Assembly (NCBI GenBank): GCA_002453475.1
Contig: DKGY01000050.1
Location: 31,251-42,598 of the forward strand
Direction: 5' to 3'
DNA length: 11,348 nt
DNA from: Clostridium sp. UBA6758
GTDB lineage: Bacteria; Bacillota; Clostridia; Clostridiales; Clostridiaceae
A program made the translations under genes and the position numbers. The notes beneath the pieces are model-generated. The model did no database searches and was not told the DNA's origin. It saw only the letters and a program-made list of their open reading frames with translations. Numbering within the stretch: the first letter of the stretch is position 1; each line of letters starts with the position of its first letter. This document shows, one piece after another, positions 7,672 through 11,348 of the stretch.

Positions 7672-8364
7672 TTATGAATTAAGTAGCAAAGACTTAAGCT
7701 CATTAAAATTAGAAATCTCATAGGTAGGTTTTATTGAAGTTTCATTTATAATTTTGTTAGGGTTATACCAACAGGTATCTATACCAAAGTTTATCCCTCC
7801 TTGTATATCAGAACTTAAACTATCTCCTACTATCAAAACTTTGTTTTTATCAAGGAAATTTATATTTTTCAAAGTATGTTCAAAAATCTCAGGATTTGGT
7901 TTTGATATTAATATTTCTTCAGATATTACTATAGTCTCAAAAAATTTTGCTATAATAGATTTTCTGATTCTTTTATCTTGAACTAAGGTAAGACCATTAG
8001 TTACTATAGCAAGTCTGTAAGACTTGTTTAGAGTTTCTATAAGCTCGACACTATTAGGATATAAAAATGAGGCATCGGCTAAATACTCCATATACAATTT
8101 TGCAAAGTTAGTTTCATCAAAACTTACCTCTAATCTATCTGATAATCTTTTAAATCTTTCTACTTTTAAATTTTCTTGTGTAATAAGTCCTTGTTCAAAC
8201 TCTTTCCATAGAACTGCATTTATTTCTTGATAAATTTTTAAATGATAACTTTCATCATAGTTTATGCTAAACTTAAGCATTGTGTTTTTAAATGCTTCTC
8301 TTTCAGATTTTTTAAAATCATATAATGTTTCATCTGCATCAAATAATATAACTTCATATTTCAT
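7672..8364 (-). CDS. HAD-superfamily phosphatase, YjjG/YfnB-like
   Basis: This is a cytosolic hydrolase of HAD subfamily IA. Relatives named YjjG and YfnB dephosphorylate nucleoside monophosphates or other small phosphoesters through an aspartyl-phosphate intermediate. Motif I is FDADETLYDF, with nucleophile Asp9 and acid/base Asp11. Motif II is Thr122 in IVTNG, motif III Lys155 in ISKPNPEIF, and motif IV VGDSLSSDIQGG with Asp181 and Asp186. The helical cap lies between motifs I and II, about residues 16-100. The length of 230 residues agrees with YjjG. GGAGGA (minus strand, complement of 8371-8376) lies six bases before the ATG and fixes the start. The gene is transcribed alone, away from repeat R2, whose end lies about 40 bases upstream. 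The exact substrate is not predictable. Confidence 0.92.
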   Translation of the reverse strand: MKYEVILFDADETLYDFKKSEREAFKNTMLKFSINYDESYHLKIYQEINAVLWKEFEQGLITQENLKVERFKRLSDRLEVSFDETNFAKLYMEYLADASFLYPNSVELIETLNKSYRLAIVTNGLTLVQDKRIRKSIIAKFFETIVISEEILISKPNPEIFEHTLKNINFLDKNKVLIVGDSLSSDIQGGINFGIDTCWYNPNKIINETSIKPTYEISNFNELKSLLLNS

Positions 8365-8402
8365 AATATGTCCTCCAAATTTTATATAAATAATTTAATT
8401 AT

Positions 8403-8564
8403 TAAGGCACAATCAAAGAAATAACAAGCCAGTATTTTCGCCTATTTGCCATGATACGTCGTCGTCAAAACCCATACATAGCGCACTATGAAAGGATTTT
8501 AACTCCTAGTCTCGTGATAAATATGCTTCAATCTTTGACTTGTTATTTCTTTTCAAGTGCCTAG
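8403..8564. repeat. Inverted-repeat element R2 (long form)
   Basis: The ends AGGCAC (8405-8410) and GTGCCT (8557-8562) are complementary. Inside them AAAGAAATAACAAG (8415-8428) pairs perfectly over 14 bp with CTTGTTATTTCTTT (8539-8552). The interior, about 105 bases, is visibly richer in G and C than the flanks and holds its own hairpin, CATAG-TGCG-CTATG on the minus strand (8485-8498). Read on the minus strand, both ends are homologous to R1 at 6274-6367, and R2 carries about 65 extra bases in the middle. On that strand it starts inside the last codons of the broken membrane-protein gene, the same placement R1 has after the kinase gene. There is no transposase gene in it. Confidence 0.75.
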
Positions 8565-8832
8565 TAATTTAAGTTGTTTTTGTTTATAGTTTTCATCAGA
8601 TTTTGCATTAAGTATAATGCCTATTAAAAATAGTACACATCCTACTACTTTTCCTATTAGGAAGTTTATTTTTTCTTACTATTGATACTAGCAAAATTAA
8701 TAGAAGTCCTAAGACTTGGTAAATTAATGTACTAAGATATAAACCTATCTTTTCTGATAGAACGCCATTTAAGAATATCATTATAGCAAGAAGAATACCG
8801 TTTAAAATAGCTAAATTTCTATACTTATTCAA
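8553..8832 (-). pseudogene. Broken small membrane protein, YdcZ/DMT-like
   Basis: On the minus strand a TTG start at 8832, preceded by AAGGGGTG, opens a 74-residue frame with two hydrophobic helices (GILLAIMIFLNGVLSEKIG and a second ending LLLILLVSIVRK), then loses sense and stops at 8608-8610. The neighbouring frame continues with a clear third helix, FLIGKVVGCVLFLIGIILN, then a charged tail and a TGA at 8553-8555. Removing one base from the six-base homopolymer at 8669-8674 joins the two into 92 residues. The N-terminus and last helix resemble YdcZ (DUF606) drug/metabolite-type transporters, normally about 145 residues with five helices, so the middle also seems deleted. Repeat R2 supplies the final codons and stop. 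It lies divergent from the Crp/Fnr-type gene. Reading it as a functional 74-residue protein is possible but less likely. Confidence 0.6.
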
Positions 8833-8845
8833 ATTTATTCACCCC

Positions 8846-8874
8846 TTTACAAGTCATTATAAATAAAATAATAT
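8846..8874 (+). promoter_or_regulatory. Promoter of the Crp/Fnr-type gene
   Basis: TTTACA (8846-8851) and TAATAT (8869-8874) are separated by 17 bases. Transcription would begin near 8881, just before the palindrome at 8890-8909 and about 40 bases upstream of the ATG at 8920. Confidence 0.5.
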
Positions 8875-8889
8875 ATTTATAACAATTAG

Positions 8890-8909
8890 AACATGACATT
8901 AGTCATGTT
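8890..8909. promoter_or_regulatory. Perfect palindrome, likely autoregulatory operator
   Basis: AACATGAC and GTCATGTT are exact inverted repeats around the centre ATTA, a 20-base site with 8-base arms. It lies at about +9 to +28 from the predicted start site and one base before the GGAGG of the Crp/Fnr-type gene. Crp/Fnr proteins bind dyads of about this size as dimers, so repression of its own gene is a natural inference. It could alternatively fold as an RNA hairpin that exposes or hides the ribosome binding site. Confidence 0.55.
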
Positions 8910-8919
8910 AGGAGGAGTT

Positions 8920-9609
8920 ATGAAAAGAGTTTTTGATAATAATCTTTTAGATCATTACATTAAAAAGCACAATATAGAAAGTATATTTGATTATGAAATA
9001 TTAAAGTATGCACAACTACATTTTTATGAAGAAGAAGAGTATATATTTGAGTCAGGGGAAATTCTCGAGTATTATTATTTACTTGTAGATGGTAAAATTA
9101 AAATTTATTATCCTTTTGAAAATGGAAAATCAATGCTTTTAAAATTCTATAAAGATTTTAATACTATAGGAGATTTAGAACTTTTAAAAGATATTCCTAT
9201 CCTTTGCAATATTGATGCAGTAGAAAATACTTATTTGATAGCAATACCTGCAGATATACTTAGAGAAAAGTATTTTAATAATATAAAGCTTTTGCATCAT
9301 TTAGTAAATTCTTTGAGTGAAAAACTTTATGGGACGATTAATAATAGCTCATATAATTTTGTATATCCACTTATCAATAGATTAGCTAGTTATTTAGTTG
9401 AACAACTTACAGACGAAAATTATATAATCTTAAATTCATCATATTTAGAAATTGCTCAATTTTTAGGGACAACATACAGACATCTAAATAGAACTTTTAA
9501 AGAAATGGAATCAAAATCAATTATAAAATGTGATGATAAAAAGATATATATATTAGATATGAATAAACTTAGAGCGTTATCTAAGAATATTTATGTAAAA
9601 CCACTTTAG
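8920..9609 (+). CDS. Crp/Fnr-family transcription regulator
   Basis: This regulator of 229 residues has an N-terminal cyclic-nucleotide-binding-type beta-barrel (about 25-120, with YIFESGEILEYYYLLVDGKI and LKFYKDFNTIGDLELL), a dimer helix (about 122-140) and a C-terminal winged helix with recognition segment SYLEIAQFLGTTYRHLNRTF (174-193). There is no N-terminal cysteine cluster and only two cysteines in all, so it is not an iron-sulphur FNR. The arginine that binds cAMP phosphate in Crp is not apparent either, so the ligand is open. The general build recalls YeiL-type members. I choose ATG at 8920, behind GGAGG at 8911-8915, because the in-frame ATG at 8893 lies inside the palindrome and has no ribosome binding site. 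The gene is divergent from the broken membrane protein, which may have been its target. Confidence 0.88.
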   Translation: MKRVFDNNLLDHYIKKHNIESIFDYEILKYAQLHFYEEEEYIFESGEILEYYYLLVDGKIKIYYPFENGKSMLLKFYKDFNTIGDLELLKDIPILCNIDAVENTYLIAIPADILREKYFNNIKLLHHLVNSLSEKLYGTINNSSYNFVYPLINRLASYLVEQLTDENYIILNSSYLEIAQFLGTTYRHLNRTFKEMESKSIIKCDDKKIYILDMNKLRALSKNIYVKPL

Positions 9610-9640
9610 AATACAAGTTGAAATAATTTTATGTAAAACA

Positions 9641-9664
9641 ACCTCCGTTGGGGGTGTAACGGAG
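9641..9664 (+). other. Hairpin with two exclusive folds after the Crp/Fnr-type gene
   Basis: CTCCGTT (9643-9649) pairs perfectly with AACGGAG (9658-9664) around an 8-base G-rich loop. An alternative fold pairs ACCTCC (9641-9646) with GGGGGT (9650-9655), and the two cannot form together. There is no T run. It lies 31 bases after the stop codon at 9609, so it may be a 3'-end structure of that mRNA. The rest of 9610-9720 shows nothing else. Confidence 0.35.
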
Positions 9665-9727
9665 AACAGTATCATAAATAACGAAGATCTAAGAACATTT
9701 GCATAAAGTTTAATTTTAAAATAATCC

Positions 9728-9756
9728 TTGAAATGTATCAGAATATTGTGTATTAT
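9728..9756 (+). promoter_or_regulatory. Promoter of the alanine T-box unit
   Basis: TTGAAA (9728-9733) and TATTAT (9751-9756) are separated by exactly 17 bases, just upstream of the T-box leader. Transcription is expected to start near 9763. Confidence 0.65.
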
Positions 9757-9774
9757 TAACATAATAATTTAAAA

Positions 9775-10041
9775 GCAATGAAAGAGAAGAGTAGGTATAG
9801 GTATTTTTTCAGAGAGTTAGATGGTGGTGAAAATCTAACAGATGTCTATATTGAACGCAGCTCTTGAGCCTCTGCTTGAACATTACTATAGTTTTTATAG
9901 TATTTATTAGAGTAAGACGTTTCCTTACGTTATAAAGGCCCAGTATGATAGTACTGGTAGAGTGAGCATTAATATGCTAATTAGGGTGGTACCACGGATA
10001 ATATCTCTTTCGTCCCTTTTCGGGATGAAGGAGTTTTTTTA
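9775..10041 (+). promoter_or_regulatory. Alanine-specific T-box riboswitch leader
   Basis: The conserved T-box AGGGTGGTACCACGG lies at 9983-9997 and precedes a terminator. Stem I can be traced. AGAG/CTCT (9783-9786 with 9870-9873) and AAGAG/CTCTT (9787-9791 with 9861-9865) form the base. GGTATAG (9794-9800) pairs with CTATATT (9846-9852). The specifier strand between them is GAACGCAG (9853-9860), giving the alanine codon GCA at 9857-9859. The apical hairpin is TTAGAT/ATCTAA. Further hairpins follow (TACTATA/TATAGTA, GTAAG/CTTAC, CCAGTA/TACTGG, AGCAT/ATGCT). In known T-boxes, uncharged tRNA pairs with the specifier and the T-box and favours antitermination, so this unit should be switched on by alanyl-tRNA shortage. 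Confidence 0.92.
10005..10040 (+). terminator. T-box leader terminator
   Basis: CTCTTTCGTCCC (10005-10016) pairs with GGGATGAAGGAG (10022-10033), with two G-U pairs and a 5-base loop, followed by seven T residues (10034-10040). Its 5' flank adjoins the T-box, so it competes with the antiterminator as expected of this riboswitch class. Confidence 0.92.
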
Positions 10042-10087
10042 TTTAGTGGTTTTTTTATTTTTAATTATAATGAAGGAGGAATTTTTA

Positions 10088-10627
10088 ATGAAGGCATTAG
10101 AATTAAGAAGAAAATTCATTGAGTTTTTCGAGAAAAATAATCATCAGGTAATTCAGGGAGCATCATTGGTTCCAGAGAATAATCCAAGTGTTTTATCTAC
10201 TACCGATGGGATGCATCCATTAGTTCCATTTTTGTTAGGAGAACCGCATCCAATGGGTACAAGACTTGTAGACTATCAGAAATGTTTAAGAACAGATGAT
10301 ATTGATGAAGTAGGAGATGATATACATGTAACCTTCTTAGAAATGCTAGGTAATTGGTCTTTAGGTGATTATTTTAAGGATGAGTCAATTAAGATGAGTT
10401 ACGATTTTCTAGTAAATCATCTTAATCTTGATGTAAATAGGTTAGCAGTTACAGTATTCGCTGGAGATGAGAATATACCAAGGGATGAGGAAGCTGCAAG
10501 TGTATGGGAGAGCATAGGTATCAAAAAAGAAAATATATATTATTGTGATAAAAAATATAATTCGTCGGGACCAGCTGGCGTTACAAGACCCTGTGGTCCA
10601 GACACAGAAATATTTTATGATAGATAG
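10088..10627 (+). CDS. Truncated alanyl-tRNA synthetase-like protein (N-terminal catalytic part)
   Basis: The 179 residues match only the first part of the class II alanyl-tRNA synthetase core. A full bacterial AlaRS has about 870-880. Visible are the motif 1 region [19 protein letters not shown] (24-42) and motif 2 [10 protein letters not shown]...[16 protein letters not shown] (64-97) with Arg68. The final conserved stretch [12 protein letters not shown] then runs straight into a TAG. Motif 3, the tRNA-binding helices and the editing domain are absent, so alone it should not complete aminoacylation. The [13 protein letters not shown] and CGPDTE forms resemble divergent AlaRS-related proteins more than the usual EMLGNFSFGDYFK and CGPCSE. 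TRPCGP has Arg where Gly is usual. GGAGGA at 10077-10082 supports the ATG at 10088. It may be a decaying second alaS or a repurposed short protein. Confidence 0.8.
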   Translation: MKALELRRKFIEFFEKNNHQVIQGASLVPENNPSVLSTTDGMHPLVPFLLGEPHPMGTRLVDYQKCLRTDDIDEVGDDIHVTFLEMLGNWSLGDYFKDESIKMSYDFLVNHLNLDVNRLAVTVFAGDENIPRDEEAASVWESIGIKKENIYYCDKKYNSSGPAGVTRPCGPDTEIFYDR

Positions 10628-10651
10628 TATTTATATGGTTGGAGGTTAACG

Positions 10652-11227
10652 ATGAATCACTTAGGGACAGTACAAATAGAAACAGATAGATTGAAATTAC
10701 GTAAATTTAATATATCAGATTCACTGGCGCTGATTAATAATTGGGGAAATGATGAGAAAGTAACAAAATTCTTAACTTGGTCGCCTATTATGTCTTTGGA
10801 AACAGCCCAAAGTATATTATTAGACTGGATTGATAGTTATTCTGACGATAAATTTTACCAGTGGGCAATTGTATTGAAAGAAGTTGCAGATGAACCAATT
10901 GGAACTATTAATGTTGTTCATATGAATGAAGAACTTGATATGGTACATATTGGTTACTGTATCGGGCAAAAATGGTGGAACAAGGGTATAACATCTGAGG
11001 CATTTAAGGGAATTATTCCGTTTTTAATTGAAAGAGTCGGAGTTAAACGTATTGAATCTCGGCATGACCCAAGGAATCCAAATTCAGGCAAGGTGATGTT
11101 AAAATGTGGTTTACAGTATGAGGGAACTTTGCGTAACGCTGACATCAATAATCAGGGAATTTGTGATGCTTCTATGTATGGACTTTTAGAAGAAGATTAT
11201 TACAATTCAAAATCAGAATATCTATAG
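10652..11227 (+). CDS. GNAT acetyltransferase, RimJ/RimL type
   Basis: This acetyl-CoA-dependent N-acetyltransferase of 191 residues has the normal family length. The RimJ/RimL opening is clear (IETDRLKLRKF, 9-19), followed by DEPIGTINVV strands (about 83-92), the acetyl-CoA pyrophosphate-binding motif region IGYCIGQKWWNKGITSEAFK (98-117), and the late signature DPRNPNSGKVMLKCGLQYEG (about 138-157) with the conserved Asn, Ser, Lys and Gly. GGAGGT at 10641-10646 sets the ATG at 10652. Only 24 bases separate it from the synthetase-like stop, with no terminator or promoter between, so it should be co-transcribed and fall under the alanine T-box. RimJ acetylates the N-terminal alanine of ribosomal protein S5, but this family also covers antibiotic and metabolite acetylation, and the substrate here is unknown. 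Confidence 0.9.
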   Translation: MNHLGTVQIETDRLKLRKFNISDSLALINNWGNDEKVTKFLTWSPIMSLETAQSILLDWIDSYSDDKFYQWAIVLKEVADEPIGTINVVHMNEELDMVHIGYCIGQKWWNKGITSEAFKGIIPFLIERVGVKRIESRHDPRNPNSGKVMLKCGLQYEGTLRNADINNQGICDASMYGLLEEDYYNSKSEYL

Positions 11228-11255
11228 ATGATAAATTTATAATAAAATTTTGAAA

Positions 11256-11288
11256 GAACAGTTGGACTTATATCAGCTGTTCTTATTT
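11256..11288 (+). terminator. Rho-independent terminator of the T-box unit
   Basis: GAACAGTTG (11256-11264) pairs with CAGCTGTTC (11274-11282), with one G-U pair and a 9-base loop, followed by TTATTTT. It closes the synthetase-like and acetyltransferase transcript 28 bases after the stop. The remaining 60 bases of the window show no feature. Confidence 0.8.
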
Positions 11289-11348
11289 TGTATATTTTTA
11301 ATCAGTTTTCTAGTTCATATACAATAAATATTTTAAATAATATATGGC

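Noticed and set aside
7754..8230. Plus-strand open frames inside the HAD phosphatase
   Set aside because: Antisense of the conserved HAD motifs, with no ribosome binding sites.
9577..9762. Minus-strand open frame of 61 codons after the Crp/Fnr-type gene
   Set aside because: It crosses the regulator's 3' end and the T-box promoter, has a low-complexity translation and no ribosome binding site.
9962..10087. In-frame upstream extension of the AlaRS-like protein from an ATG or GTG inside the leader
   Set aside because: It would translate the T-box and terminator. The ATG at 10088 has a good GGAGGA and begins exactly where AlaRS homology begins.
10954..11148. Minus-strand open frame inside the GNAT gene
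   Set aside because: Antisense of the conserved acetyl-CoA-binding region.
1..11348. CRISPR arrays, tRNA or rRNA genes, transposases, integrases or phage genes
   Set aside because: I saw no spaced direct-repeat series, no tRNA-like cloverleaf and no such protein families.

Overview
The window is AT-rich DNA with strong GGAGG-type ribosome binding sites, short intergenic gaps, a T-box leader and Gram-positive gene families (BceAB-type transporter, membrane-embedded two-component kinase). This fits a Firmicute, most likely a Clostridium or close relative. Species cannot be read from the sequence, and the assignment is inference.

Layout from left to right. A Rho-independent terminator (31-66) closes a gene outside the window. 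Next comes a small unrecognised gene that looks broken by a frameshift (178-559), then an aldo/keto reductase (631-1476) followed by a terminator-like hairpin. A tightly packed four-gene operon follows (1760-6272): ABC ATPase, ten-helix FtsX-type permease, OmpR-type response regulator and intramembrane-sensing histidine kinase. This is a complete Bce-type module, a class known to sense and remove cell-wall-active peptides, with its own recognisable promoter. Immediately after the kinase stop codon is a 94-bp inverted-repeat element (R1), then a stretch with traces of decayed coding sequence, then a Rob-like AraC regulator with a C-terminal GyrI-type ligand domain (6597-7454). A strong hairpin terminator separates it from a convergent HAD-family phosphatase (7672-8364, minus).

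From 8403 to 8564 lies a second, longer copy of the same repeat family (R2). It abuts the 3' end of a broken small membrane-protein gene (8553-8832, minus; YdcZ/DMT-like). Divergent from that gene is a Crp/Fnr-family regulator (8920-9609) with a perfect 8+8 bp palindrome just downstream of its predicted promoter. The right end holds an alanine T-box leader with a readable GCA specifier and a terminator. It controls a 179-residue alanyl-tRNA synthetase-like fragment and, 24 bases further on, a RimJ/RimL-type GNAT acetyltransferase. A terminator at 11256-11288 closes that unit.

The two least ordinary items are the repeat family and the alanine T-box unit. R1 and R2 are homologous, sit in the same orientation at gene 3' ends, and their arms differ by paired (compensatory) changes. 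The T-box unit controls a truncated synthetase plus an acetyltransferase instead of a full-length alaS. The Bce-type operon is a clear functional module but belongs to a known class.
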